Below, in pieces: positions 23,166 through 32,310 of a stretch of DNA of 64,000 nucleotides. Under the pieces are notes generated by a model. It saw only the letters and a list, made by a program, of their open reading frames with translations. It was not told the DNA's origin and searched no databases. The number at the start of each line of letters is the position of its first letter. Position 1 is the first letter of the stretch. Origin of the DNA: Devosia sp. Root685 (GTDB lineage: Bacteria > Pseudomonadota > Alphaproteobacteria > Rhizobiales > Devosiaceae); NCBI RefSeq assembly GCF_001427875.1, contig NZ_LMHK01000001.1, positions 932,871 to 996,870 of the forward strand. The letters are read 5' to 3'. Both the position numbers and the translations under genes were made by a program.

Positions 23166-25424
23166 TCATCGAAGCTTATTCTCAATAATCGTTGTGCTCC
23201 CCGCTTCAAGGCCCGTTCGCAACACGTCATTCGCCACGCGAATTGTGCCCGTGTAACCGTTCGGCGTGTGTGCAATCAGAGCGGTCAGTTGGCCATCCTG
23301 CCACTCAAAATCCAGTGTAACGCCGCCGCGGGCGCGGACGCCCTTCAGCTTGCCTGACGGCCAAAGTGCGGGCAGCGCGGGCAGGAGGACAATTTCCTCC
23401 GCACCGGACTGGACCAGCATTTCGAGGATGCCTGCTGCGCCCCCGAAATTGCCATCAATCTGGAAAGGCGGATGGGCGTCGAACAGGTTGGGATAGGTCC
23501 GGTCGGGGTGGATCAGCCGCGCCAATATCTCGTGGGCATGGTTGCCATCGCGCAATCGGGCCCAAAGATTGAGCCGCCAACCGAGCCCCCAGCCTGTCGC
23601 ATCGTCCCCCCGAATAAGGAGCGAGGTGCGCGCGGCCTCGGCAAGCGCCGGTGTGGTATCGAGCGAGATCTGCTGGCTCGGGTATAGGCCATAAAGATGC
23701 GAGACATGGCGGTGGTGCCGATAAGGAGCCTCGAGGTCCCAATCCTCCAACCATTCCTGCAATTGGCCCGCTCCGCCGATGCGATCGGGTGGCAGGCGCT
23801 CATGGGCGGCCTTCGCTTCTCCGGTCATTGGGTCTACAACCCCCAATTGCGCCGTGGCTGCAAGATAGGCATCGAAGAGGTCGCGCAGGATTTGGTTGTC
23901 CATGGCCGGCCCGGCGCAGAGCGTGGTCCCGTGGGGGTGCGGATTTTCTGGCGATAGAGACGGATTGGTGACCAGATAATTGGTGTTCGGCAGCGGTTGG
24001 AGAATGTCCAGCGCGAAACGGACCGCCCCGGCGAGAGACGGCAAGACGCGCTTCACCAGATCATCCGGGCCGCCGGCGAAGACAATGTGATCCCATAGCT
24101 GGACGCATAGCCACGCGCCGCCGGTGGGCCAAAGCCCCCATTGTGCAGCGTCGATTGGTCCGGTGGCGCGCCACAGGTCAGTATTGTGATGCAGAACCCA
24201 CCCTCGCGCGTCGTAGTGACGACGGGCTGTTTCGGCACCTGAGATGGCGAGGTCCTCAACCAGGTCTATCAGCGGTTCAAAGCACTCGCCCAGATTGGCG
24301 GGATCGGCCAGCCAGTAGTTCATCTGCAGATTGATATTGGCCGTATATTTGCTCTCCCAGGCCGGGATCGTGTCTTTGTTCCAGACGCCTTGCAGCGTTG
24401 CCGGCTGGGTGCCGGGGCGGCTGCAGGACAGCATCAAATAGCGGCCGTATTGCACATAGAGGGCCGCGAGTGCGGGGTCGGCGCCGAGGTGAAACTGGGC
24501 GACGCGCTCATCGGTTGGAAGGTCTGGGCGCCCCGAGCCAAGCTCGACGTCCAGACGATCAAACAGTTTTTGATGGGCGAGGACGTGATCGGCGCGGATC
24601 GTCGCGTAGTCTTTGCGTGAGACTGCCTGGCGGCGCCTGGCTATGCTGTCGCCCGGGTCTCCTGAAACATCGTCAAAACGGCGGAAGGAGGTCGCGATGT
24701 CGAGGATCACGACGGCCGCGTCGGCGCCCCGGACCAGAAGTCGCCGGCCCCGGCGCTCGGCAAACCCGCCTTCGAGGCGCAGATCGAGGCCAATCGCGAA
24801 GCGTAGGGCGGCCTCGACGCCCTCCTTTCCAAAGTTCCTGCCGCGATAGTCCAGACCGAAGGCATCCCCGTCCAGCCACTCACCGGCCTGGGGACTGTCC
24901 AGATTGATCTCGAAGTCCAGCGCGCCGGCACGGGATGACTCCACCCTGAAGACCAGCACGTCATCGGCCGCGGAGATAAAGCACTCGCGCCGGAAGCTGG
25001 CAGCATCGTCGGTGAGGCCCGCGCCCAGAAGTTGGTAACCGGACGAGACAATGGCTGTCTTCAGATCCAGTGTCCTGCGATAGCTACCCGGCACGGCCTC
25101 GTGATTGAATTCAAGAAAGAGATTGCCCGCAGGCTGAAAGCTCATCTGCTTGAGTGGCTGCGCCATCAGGCCCTCATTGGCCAGAGCCTGAGCTTCAGCG
25201 TAACGGCCCGCAAAAATCAGAGATCGCACTTCGGCCAGGTTTGGCGCCGCAGAGGGATTGATGGGCTGGTAGGGGCCGCCCGACCACAGCGTGGCTTCAT
25301 TAAGCTGGACGTCTTCCCGTCCCACCCCGCCATGGACCATGGCGCCAAGTCGCCCGTTTCCTACGGGCAGCGCTTCGGTCCATTCCCGAGCAGGATGGCG
25401 ATACCAGAGTTCCAGATCAGACAT
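23166..25424 (-). CDS. GH95-family alpha-L-fucosidase/galactosidase
   Basis: A 752-residue glycosidase. MSDLELWYRHPAREWTEALP, GNGRLGAMVHGGVGREDVQL and LNEATLWSGGPY are the standard N-terminus of GH95. The (alpha/alpha)6 barrel follows, with KYTANINLQMNYWLADPANL, YLVTNPSLSPENPH and GWGLGWRLNLWARLRDGNHA. A C-terminal beta domain ends with LLPALPALWPSGKLKGVRAR. No signal peptide, so it works in the cytoplasm on imported oligosaccharide. ATG 25424 has a GAGG box; a 29-codon upstream extension is unsupported. It is the last gene of the sugar ABC operon, 160 bp after the ATPase. Fucose versus L-galactose specificity cannot be decided. Confidence 0.9.
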   Translation of the reverse strand: MSDLELWYRHPAREWTEALPVGNGRLGAMVHGGVGREDVQLNEATLWSGGPYQPINPSAAPNLAEVRSLIFAGRYAEAQALANEGLMAQPLKQMSFQPAGNLFLEFNHEAVPGSYRRTLDLKTAIVSSGYQLLGAGLTDDAASFRRECFISAADDVLVFRVESSRAGALDFEINLDSPQAGEWLDGDAFGLDYRGRNFGKEGVEAALRFAIGLDLRLEGGFAERRGRRLLVRGADAAVVILDIATSFRRFDDVSGDPGDSIARRRQAVSRKDYATIRADHVLAHQKLFDRLDVELGSGRPDLPTDERVAQFHLGADPALAALYVQYGRYLMLSCSRPGTQPATLQGVWNKDTIPAWESKYTANINLQMNYWLADPANLGECFEPLIDLVEDLAISGAETARRHYDARGWVLHHNTDLWRATGPIDAAQWGLWPTGGAWLCVQLWDHIVFAGGPDDLVKRVLPSLAGAVRFALDILQPLPNTNYLVTNPSLSPENPHPHGTTLCAGPAMDNQILRDLFDAYLAATAQLGVVDPMTGEAKAAHERLPPDRIGGAGQLQEWLEDWDLEAPYRHHRHVSHLYGLYPSQQISLDTTPALAEAARTSLLIRGDDATGWGLGWRLNLWARLRDGNHAHEILARLIHPDRTYPNLFDAHPPFQIDGNFGGAAGILEMLVQSGAEEIVLLPALPALWPSGKLKGVRARGGVTLDFEWQDGQLTALIAHTPNGYTGTIRVANDVLRTGLEAGSTTIIENKLR

Positions 25425-25586
25425 AGTTTGCCTCGTAACGTTCCAATGTTTGCCGCAAAGGGGACTGCCCCCCTGCGGCCATGGCCAAAAGTCGTCCATT
25501 GGCCTCCACATCCGCGCTGTGCAGGACCCGGAGGTGCTGCACCCAATGTCAGCTTCCGATTTGCGTAGGTGATGCGGGACCGCCCG

Positions 25587-26654
25587 TCATGAAGCAGCAG
25601 ACAGCTTCAGGCGCTGACCGCTGCTTTCGAAGAACAAAGCCCGCTCGGTCCGGAGGCCCACCGACACCTGGTCGCCGGACGTGATACCGGTTTGTTCGCG
25701 TGCCTCCACGATCAGGGCTTCGCCGGATTTGGTGGTGCCATAGAGATAGCGCGTGCCGCCCAGGTTTTCGATCACATCGGCGGTGATAGTCAATTGCGGG
25801 CCGTCGCCGCCGAAGACGAAATGTTCGGGCCTAATGCCCACGACCATGTCCTGAGTGGAAGGCGCACCGGAAATGGCAAGCGTGGGACCGGCCTCGAGCT
25901 GGACGGAGCCATTGGAAGGGCTGGCGCGCAGGAAGTTCATCCGAGGCGAGCCGATGAAGCCGGCGACAAACAGGTTTTGCGGGTCCTCGTAAAGCCCGTC
26001 GGGCGTACCGACCTGTTCGATCTTGCCGGCGCGCATCACCACGATCTGGTCGGCCAGCGTCATGGCCTCGGTCTGGTCATGGGTGACATAGATCATCGTC
26101 GATTTGAGCGTATTGTGCAGCTTGGCGATCTCGACGCGCATGGAGACTCGCAGTTCCGCGTCGAGATTGGACAGGGGCTCGTCGAACAGGAAGACTTCGG
26201 GATTACGCACGATGGCCCGGCCGATGGCGACACGCTGGCGCTGCCCGCCCGATAGCTGCGCTGGCCGGCGCTTGAGCAAGGGCTCGATCTGCAGGGTCGC
26301 CGCGGCTGCCGCCACGCGCTGGGCGATAGCCGGCTTGTCGAGCTTGGCCATGCGCAGCGAGAAACCGATATTTTGCTCCACCGTCATGTGCGGGTAGAGC
26401 GCATAGTTCTGGAACACCATGGCGATGCCGCGCTGGATCGGATCGGCGTCGTTGACGCGGCGGCCGTCGATGATGACATCGCCCTTGCTGATCGGTTCGA
26501 GGCCCGCGACCATGCGCAGCAGGGTCGACTTGCCGCAACCGGATGGTCCGACAAAGACCGTGAAGCTGCCGTCGGCGATCGACAGGTTCAAGGTGTCGAT
26601 GACTTCCAGAGAACCGTAGCTTTTGCTGACATTCTTGAGTTCTACGCTTGCCAT
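25587..26654 (-). CDS. Sugar ABC transporter ATP-binding protein (UgpC/MsmX-type)
   Basis: A 355-residue ATPase. Walker [11 protein letters not shown]-loop [10 protein letters not shown], signature [14 protein letters not shown], Walker [13 protein letters not shown] and switch [10 protein letters not shown]. The C-terminal MalK-type regulatory domain (from about residue 240) has [10 protein letters not shown] and VGIRPEH. The start has GGAGGAAATC before ATG 26652-26654. It energises the two permeases encoded just upstream. Confidence 0.92.
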   Translation of the reverse strand: MASVELKNVSKSYGSLEVIDTLNLSIADGSFTVFVGPSGCGKSTLLRMVAGLEPISKGDVIIDGRRVNDADPIQRGIAMVFQNYALYPHMTVEQNIGFSLRMAKLDKPAIAQRVAAAAATLQIEPLLKRRPAQLSGGQRQRVAIGRAIVRNPEVFLFDEPLSNLDAELRVSMRVEIAKLHNTLKSTMIYVTHDQTEAMTLADQIVVMRAGKIEQVGTPDGLYEDPQNLFVAGFIGSPRMNFLRASPSNGSVQLEAGPTLAISGAPSTQDMVVGIRPEHFVFGGDGPQLTITADVIENLGGTRYLYGTTKSGEALIVEAREQTGITSGDQVSVGLRTERALFFESSGQRLKLSAAS

Positions 26655-26709
26655 GATTTCCTCCTGGCGGGGGGCATGCACTGCCCTTCGATTTTGATGG
26701 TAGCGGGGC

Positions 26710-27531
26710 CTAACCCTTGACCCCGCCAGAGGTCAGGCCCGACAGGATGAAGCGCTGGCCCAGTAGATAGACCACGATGACCGGCAGGATGGTCAGCAGG
26801 ATATCGGCACTGACCAGGTTCCAGTCCTGCTGGAACTGGCCGAAGAAATTGTAGACTGCCAGCGTCATCGGCCAGTTGGCACTACTGTTGAGGTAGTAGA
26901 GCGGGAAGATGAAATCGCTCCAGACGCCGAGGAAGTTAAGGATGGCCGCCGTAGCCAGCACCGGTGTCAGCAGTGGCAGGATGATCAGGAAGAACAGCGA
27001 CAGCGGCTTGCAGCCATCGACGATGGCGGCCTCGTCCAACTCCTTGGGAATGGTTTCGATGAAGCCGTAGATCAGGAAAACCGTGAATGGTATCTGCGTG
27101 GCGGCATAGAGCAGGATAATGCCTAGCCGCGTGTTGTTCAGGTTGGTGAACTGCATCACCGATGTCAGGGTGAAGTAGTTGATGGGCAGGGCAATGCCCA
27201 TGATGATGAACAGGTAAAGAAACCGCCGGCCACGGGTCCTGGCGCGAGACAGGACATAGGCGGCCATGGCCGAGACCAGCGTGGTGATCGCGGTGGACGC
27301 CGTGGCGTAAAGCAGGCTGTTGAAGAAACTGGTCCAAAGCTTGCCCTGGGCGATGACCGTCGAGAAATTCTCGAAATGCCATTCGGTCGGCAGCTCCATG
27401 CTCATGGCACTGGCCTGGGCCCGCGATTTGAAGGCGTTGACCGCGATCAGATAGATCGGGATGACCATGACCAGGCTAGCCAGAATGGCCATCGAATGCG
27501 CGCCGGCCGCCTTGAGGTTCTTGTTTGCCAT
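26710..27531 (-). CDS. Sugar ABC transporter permease (MalG-type)
   Basis: A 273-residue inner-membrane protein with six predicted helices. The EAA loop reads [20 protein letters not shown] in the CUT1 pattern (EAA---G---------I-LP), which docks on the ATPase. The N-terminal [20 protein letters not shown] is the first helix. It lies 12 bp after the partner permease. Confidence 0.9.
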   Translation of the reverse strand: MANKNLKAAGAHSMAILASLVMVIPIYLIAVNAFKSRAQASAMSMELPTEWHFENFSTVIAQGKLWTSFFNSLLYATASTAITTLVSAMAAYVLSRARTRGRRFLYLFIIMGIALPINYFTLTSVMQFTNLNNTRLGIILLYAATQIPFTVFLIYGFIETIPKELDEAAIVDGCKPLSLFFLIILPLLTPVLATAAILNFLGVWSDFIFPLYYLNSSANWPMTLAVYNFFGQFQQDWNLVSADILLTILPVIVVYLLGQRFILSGLTSGGVKG

Positions 27532-27543
27532 CTGAGGTCCCCG

Positions 27544-28416
27544 CTATCGAGTGGGTTTGCGTTCGAGCAGACGGATGACGAAGTATCCGGCCACGGCAAG
27601 TATGACGAAAAGGACGCTTGATATGGCCGTGCCCAGGCCGAAGCGTCCCTGAGAGAAGGCCTTGAAGATTTCGGTATAGATCACCTCGGTGGCGTAGCCG
27701 GGGCCGCCATTGGTCAACGCGTAGACGATGTCGAAGACACGCAGCCCATGCAGCACGTTGAGCACGGTGACGACGACAATGGCCGGCATCAGCATGGGAA
27801 TGGTGACGTGCCGGAAACGGGCCCAGGCCCCTGCCCCGTCAATCTTGGCGGCCTCGTAATATTCCTTGGGAATTGTCTGGAGGCCGGCCAGCAGGATCAC
27901 CGTAATGAAGCCAACGCCCTTCCAGGTGTCGACGCCGATGATCGAAAAAAGTGCGATCCGCGGATCCACCAGCCATTGCAGGGCGAACCCGTCGAGCCCG
28001 ACGCTGCGCAGGAACGAATTCAGCAGCCCGGTTGCGGGGTTCAGGATGGACTTGAAAATCAGGGCGACGATCAGAGTGGGCAGCACCACCGGCAGATAGA
28101 TGAGCACGCGATAGAGGTTGACGAAGCGCTTGACCCCTTCATGCAGCAACACGGCAAGACCGAGGCCCAGCACGGTCTTGAGCGCGATGCTGACGACGGC
28201 AAAGATCATCGTATTGGCGAGGTAGGTGAGATAGCGTTCCTTGGGGGAGAATATCCTGGCGTAATTGTCCAGCCCGATGAAATTGACCTCGGTGGAGTAG
28301 CTGTTCCAGTCGGTGAAGGAATAGCCGATGCCGCCAATGCTGGGGACAATGAAAAAGGTCAGATAAAGAACCAGAGCCGGCAGCACGAAATAGGCCGGAT
28401 ATGGGCCACGCAGCAT
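27544..28416 (-). CDS. Sugar ABC transporter permease (MalF-type)
   Basis: A 290-residue permease with six helices. The first is YFVLPALVLYLTFFIVPSIG, and the EAA loop is YYEAAKIDGAGAWARFRHVT, followed by IPMLMPAIVVVT. FDIVYALTNGGPGYATEVI is a typical MalF-class C-terminal segment. It lies between the receptor and the MalG-type permease in the GH95 operon. Confidence 0.9.
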   Translation of the reverse strand: MLRGPYPAYFVLPALVLYLTFFIVPSIGGIGYSFTDWNSYSTEVNFIGLDNYARIFSPKERYLTYLANTMIFAVVSIALKTVLGLGLAVLLHEGVKRFVNLYRVLIYLPVVLPTLIVALIFKSILNPATGLLNSFLRSVGLDGFALQWLVDPRIALFSIIGVDTWKGVGFITVILLAGLQTIPKEYYEAAKIDGAGAWARFRHVTIPMLMPAIVVVTVLNVLHGLRVFDIVYALTNGGPGYATEVIYTEIFKAFSQGRFGLGTAISSVLFVILAVAGYFVIRLLERKPTR

Positions 28417-28440
28417 GATTTTCTCCCAGGGCTTGAGCAG

Positions 28441-28464
28441 CTCCCCGCCCCTTCGGGCGGAGAG
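28441..28464 (-). terminator. Intercistronic hairpin after the sugar receptor gene
   Basis: On the minus strand CTCTCCGCCC-GAAG-GGGCGGGGAG: a 10-bp stem with one G-U pair and a GAAG tetraloop, 24 bases after the receptor stop. Likely a receptor/permease expression-ratio element. Confidence 0.55.
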
Positions 28465-28488
28465 CCTTGGTCTGGATGGAGGCGTGGT

Positions 28489-29790
28489 CTATTGCCAGGC
28501 GGGATCGCGGGCCGTGCGGGCCAGATCAGTTCGCCGGCTATCGATGCTGCTCAACACGTCGGCGGGCTGCATGGCGCCGGTGAACATGGCCGTGAGATCC
28601 TTGCCCACGTCCATCCATTGCGCATTCGCATAGGTCACCGCGGTCTGGTAGACCGTTCCACGGGCATCCTTGTAACGGTCCATGAAGGCCTGCGTCTCCG
28701 GCGACAACTTGCTCGTGAGACCCGGGAACGGCAGGTTGTTGAACTGCGGCGAGTGGTCAATGAAATACTGCATGTTCTCGGGCTGGGTCAGAAACTGCAG
28801 GTATTGCTTGGCGGCGTCGGCATGGGGCGAGGTGGCCGAGACGAACTTGGTGGGACCGGCAGGATTGATGTTGAGCTGCTGGTTGTCGCCAAGCGGTATG
28901 AGGAAAATCCCGTAATTGTTGGCATCAATGTCGGGGAAGTCATTCTTCATTTGCTGGATGAAGCCGTTCGCGGCCAGCACCATCGCCGCGTCGCCCTCTG
29001 CCATAACCTTGCCGGATTCCGAATAGGCATCCGAAAGGGCGTTAGTGCCGAAGCAGCCCGAGTCATAGAGGTCCTTCAACTGGGTCAGGACTGTGAGCAT
29101 CGCTTCGTTTTCCGAGAACGTGGCCTGGTTGGCATTCAGCGCTTCCGCCAGGCCCGGCGTGACTTTTTCGTAGTGCGGCCCCAGCTCGAAGAACCACAAC
29201 ACATGGTGCCACCCGTCGGAAACCGGCTCGTAGATGGGCTGTATTCCATTATCCAGCAGGGTCGTGCAGATCGTCTTGAGCCCTTCGAACGAAGTGGGCG
29301 CCTCAAGGTTGAACCGGGCAAAGATTTCCTTGTTGTAGTTGACGACCGGGGGGCCGCCCAGCGTGTCCCAATAGGTCAGGCCATAGAGCTTGCCGTCGAC
29401 GCTGGCCTGCGCCGCCACCAGCGGATCTTCCAGCTTTGCCCATGGCTCGTTTGACAGGTCCAGGGCGTTCTTCTCGACATTGTACTGTAGCTGCAAGTCG
29501 GTAACGCCGCTCTGCCCGCCAAAGATATCGGGCGCCTCCCCCGAATTAAGCTTGGTGCGCAACACGCTGAAATACTGGTCGGACGGGATGATCTGGTAGT
29601 CGATATGGATGCCGGTCTGTTCCTCGAACTTCTTGCCCAGTTCGAGTTCGGCATCCGCTACCCAGCCCTGGCTGGCCAGATAGGTCAGCGTAGTGCCCTC
29701 TGCGTTTGCCGGCGTGATGCCGATGGCAGCCATAGCGAGCGCGCCAAACGCGGCCGAGGCCAAAGCCTGTGCAACGATTCTGCTTCTCAT
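28489..29790 (-). CDS. Sugar ABC transporter substrate-binding protein
   Basis: A 433-residue periplasmic receptor of the CUT1 family. Signal peptide to ALAMAAIGITPANAEG. The mature chain TLTYLASQGWVADAELELGK, then EEQTGIHIDYQIIPSDQYF, is the usual SBP_bac_1 start. AMVLAANGFIQQMKNDFPDI and ISATSPHADAAKQYLQFL-type segments follow. GAGGAGGAACG precedes the start. Its ligand is probably an L-fucose- or L-galactose-containing saccharide, since GH95 is in the operon. Confidence 0.9.
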   Translation of the reverse strand: MRSRIVAQALASAAFGALAMAAIGITPANAEGTTLTYLASQGWVADAELELGKKFEEQTGIHIDYQIIPSDQYFSVLRTKLNSGEAPDIFGGQSGVTDLQLQYNVEKNALDLSNEPWAKLEDPLVAAQASVDGKLYGLTYWDTLGGPPVVNYNKEIFARFNLEAPTSFEGLKTICTTLLDNGIQPIYEPVSDGWHHVLWFFELGPHYEKVTPGLAEALNANQATFSENEAMLTVLTQLKDLYDSGCFGTNALSDAYSESGKVMAEGDAAMVLAANGFIQQMKNDFPDIDANNYGIFLIPLGDNQQLNINPAGPTKFVSATSPHADAAKQYLQFLTQPENMQYFIDHSPQFNNLPFPGLTSKLSPETQAFMDRYKDARGTVYQTAVTYANAQWMDVGKDLTAMFTGAMQPADVLSSIDSRRTDLARTARDPAWQ

Positions 29791-29860
29791 GGTCGTTCCT
29801 CCTCAGGATGTGCAATTTGCACGGTTCAGCCGCCGGCCCCCTCATGACCGATGACTGTCT

Positions 29861-30037
29861 TCAACGGCCGCTAATGCGCGGCGATAGCGACGAAACTTCC
29901 CCCTCTGTGGTCCGCCAGAAGAAGGGTTCAAAACTCTCAAAGCCCAGATCGGCGATTTCGGCGAGCCGTTCGACGGTCCGATCGCCGGAGGCGTCCACCC
30001 AGGTTCCGATGCGCATGGATTTGGCGCTGGCGCTCAT
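29861..30037 (-). pseudogene. Truncated sugar phosphate isomerase/epimerase
   Basis: A 58-codon frame starting with ATG 30035-30037 and ending in TGA 29861-29863. It reads MSASAKSMRIGTWVDASGDR and continues TVERLAEIADLGFESFEPFF. This is the beta1-alpha1-beta2 beginning of the xylose-isomerase-like TIM barrel (normally about 270-300 residues). The remainder is missing; the sequence runs straight into the receptor gene leader. The start overlaps nothing and sits 8 bp after the Gfo/Idh stop, so it once was an operon member that lost about 80 percent by deletion. A functional short peptide is unlikely. Confidence 0.7.
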
Positions 30038-30045
30038 AGATACCC

Positions 30046-31074
30046 TCAGGCCTCGATGGTGACGCGCTGGCGGGTCCTGGCGCTTTCGATGGCACCAAAC
30101 ACCATGGCCAGGCTCTTGATATTGTCCGATGCGGCCGATTCCGGGCTTCGACCGGTCTCCACCGCGTCGAGAAAATCGGCAATCACGCTTTCATGCTCAC
30201 GCGTGACGCGGTCATCGTCCCAGGCGGGGATAGCCACTTCGCGCAGGGGACGGAAAAAGCCTTCATCCCCATCGACGACATGCGCCGTGACCGTGTCTTC
30301 GCCATCCCAGAGCAGGGTTCCCTTGCTGCCCACGATCCGCCAGCCGGCCTCCCAACTCGTATTGGCGCCCTCGGCCGCCCAGGAACCGCGATAGGTAAAG
30401 GTGATATCGTCCTCGAATTCGAAAATGGCATTGGCGACCGCCCCGTGGCGGTACCAGGACCCGGCGGGATTGGTCTCCTGGCAATAGACCGCCGTTGCAT
30501 TGCGCCCGGACATGTAGCGGGCCGCGTCGAATGTGTGGATCGCCATGTCGAGCAACAACACATGTTCCATCTCGTCGCGGAAACCGCCGAAATGGGCGCC
30601 GATGAAGAAGTCGCAATGGAGCGCGCTGACCCGGCCGATCATGCCCTTGGCCAGCACCTTGCGGATGCGCCTGATGCTGGTCTTGAAGCGACGGTTCTGC
30701 GTGACCGCATGGACCAGCCCCGAGCGGTTGGAGATGTCCAGCAGCGCTTCCGCATTCTCAAGCGTATCGGCCATGGGTTTTTCGGTCAGTACATGGCAGC
30801 CCGCCGCCAGGGCATTGGTTACGATATTCTTTCGAGCCATCGGAACGGCGACATCGAAAAGCATGTCCGCAGGCGTTCCGGCCAGGGCAGCGTCGAGATC
30901 GGCATAGATGGGCAGGTCCGGTGAGCCCAGGCTGGCGCGCAGCGCGGCAGCGGCCTCAATATTGGCGTCCACCAGCGCGACGATGGATAGCCGCTGCGCA
31001 AGATCGGGCTGCGCTACCGCTTTCAGCCACCCGGCACCCATAACTCCACAACCCACCAGAATGGCTCGTTTCAA
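30046..31074 (-). CDS. Gfo/Idh/MocA-family oxidoreductase
   Basis: A 342-residue NAD(P)-dependent sugar or inositol-type dehydrogenase. The Rossmann motif ILVGCGVMGAGWLKAVAQ lies at residues 5-22; VLTEKPMADTLENAEALL carries the conserved EKP motif with the catalytic-site lysine. The C-terminal domain has MEHVLLLDMAIHTFDAARY with the conserved D---H pattern. The start is TTG 31072-31074 with a strong GGGAGG box 7 bases away. It is the first gene of the GH95 operon, divergent from the LacI regulator. Confidence 0.88.
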   Translation of the reverse strand: MKRAILVGCGVMGAGWLKAVAQPDLAQRLSIVALVDANIEAAAALRASLGSPDLPIYADLDAALAGTPADMLFDVAVPMARKNIVTNALAAGCHVLTEKPMADTLENAEALLDISNRSGLVHAVTQNRRFKTSIRRIRKVLAKGMIGRVSALHCDFFIGAHFGGFRDEMEHVLLLDMAIHTFDAARYMSGRNATAVYCQETNPAGSWYRHGAVANAIFEFEDDITFTYRGSWAAEGANTSWEAGWRIVGSKGTLLWDGEDTVTAHVVDGDEGFFRPLREVAIPAWDDDRVTREHESVIADFLDAVETGRSPESAASDNIKSLAMVFGAIESARTRQRVTIEA

Positions 31075-31124
31075 AGATCGCCTCCCAAACGCTTACGTCA
31101 TTGTAGATTATTTTTCTAATGTAC

Positions 31125-31138
31125 TGTAAGCGATTACA
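31125..31138. promoter_or_regulatory. LacI-family operator of the GH95 operon
   Basis: TGTAAGCGATTACA, an inverted repeat with the central CG typical of LacI-family operators. It lies between the divergent Gfo/Idh gene (51 bp away) and the LacI gene (62 bp away). A related half-site, AACGCTTACGT, is at about 31088-31098. Confidence 0.6.
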
Positions 31139-31200
31139 ACGCTATGTGTGGGTACGTTCCTGTGTCAACACCAAAGTGAGACCCAGAGAGGCGGAAAATA

Positions 31201-32268
31201 ATGAGAGGAATTTCCCGGCTGGCCCGCGAGCTCAAGCTCTCGTCAGGCACTATTTCCCGTGCTCTCAACAACAAATCAGGCGTCAATCCCGAGACCAGGC
31301 GCAAGGTCCTCGCAGCTGCCGAGCGTCTTGGTTATGAACCCAATCAAGCAGCCAGAACGCTGGCGTCGGGGCGCACGGGGTCGATCGGCTTCATGATCGA
31401 TCTCGATCGGGATTCCGTGTCCAATGGCGACAGTTTTTTCATGGGTGTATTCGATGGCGTGCAGACCGAGCTGGCTCTGCATGATCTCGATCTGCTCGTC
31501 CTGCCCTGCCCAAGCCGGCAGGACAAGTTCGCCTACCTGGACAAAATGATCTCGCGCCAACAGGTCGACGGCATGATCCTTTCCGAGATCGAATCCGACG
31601 ATGCACGCATAGATTATTTGAAAGAGGCCGGCGTGCCCTTCGTTACGCTGGGGCGCACGACATCCAATCAGCACTATTCATGGGTGGACCTCGATTTCGA
31701 GGGGGTCGCACAGGTGGCTGTCGATCGTCTGGTGTCTCTGGGCCACCGCCGCATCGCCATCACGGTACCTTTCGGCAAAGTAAATTTTGGTCGCGTGTTC
31801 AAGACTGCCTTCGCTGAGCGTCTAGCCTTTCATGGCTTGGAATTTGACTCTCAACTGGTGTTTCAAACCGGTATCGGAGAAGAAGACGGCTACCACCTCG
31901 TCGACCCCATGATTGACCGACCCGATCCGCCCACGGCCGTTCTGCTCATTTTCGATGCTACAGCGATAGGCATCTACCGGCGACTCTCCGAGCGCGATCT
32001 CGCGCCCGGCACCGATTTCTCCGTCATCGGGCTGCGTGACGAGGCCTCGGTGCGTTACCTGCGACCGGGCCTGACGAGCTTTGACGTATCCCTGCACGAC
32101 GTCGGTCGCGAGCTTGCCAGGGCTCTGCTCCCGCAGGTATCGGGAGGGGCACCTGCGATGGTCGACCTAATCCAGGTCAAGGTGCCCATGGAGTTGAAGG
32201 CTCGCCAGAGCGACTGCCCCGTGGCCTCGCGGGCCATACGGGACCCGCTGCTTCTGAACGGCGGGTAA
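31201..32268 (+). CDS. LacI-family transcriptional regulator
   Basis: A 355-residue regulator with an N-terminal helix-turn-helix ISRLARELKLSSGTISRALN and hinge LAAAERLGYEPNQAARTLAS. A periplasmic-binding-protein-like sensor domain follows from about residue 60 (GSIGFMIDLDRDSVSNGDSF). It is divergent from the GH95 operon with an operator between them, so it probably represses that operon until the sugar is present. Confidence 0.9.
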   Translation: MRGISRLARELKLSSGTISRALNNKSGVNPETRRKVLAAAERLGYEPNQAARTLASGRTGSIGFMIDLDRDSVSNGDSFFMGVFDGVQTELALHDLDLLVLPCPSRQDKFAYLDKMISRQQVDGMILSEIESDDARIDYLKEAGVPFVTLGRTTSNQHYSWVDLDFEGVAQVAVDRLVSLGHRRIAITVPFGKVNFGRVFKTAFAERLAFHGLEFDSQLVFQTGIGEEDGYHLVDPMIDRPDPPTAVLLIFDATAIGIYRRLSERDLAPGTDFSVIGLRDEASVRYLRPGLTSFDVSLHDVGRELARALLPQVSGGAPAMVDLIQVKVPMELKARQSDCPVASRAIRDPLLLNGG

Positions 32269-32310
32269 ATAGCTGCCCCCGTGTTCTCTGCCGCCGGGTT
32301 ATCTTGCCTG

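Noticed and set aside
27748..29454. Very long (568-codon) plus-strand open frame
   Set aside because: It lies antisense to two well-supported transporter genes (MalF-type permease and receptor), has no family motif, and arises from the GC-rich third positions of the real genes.
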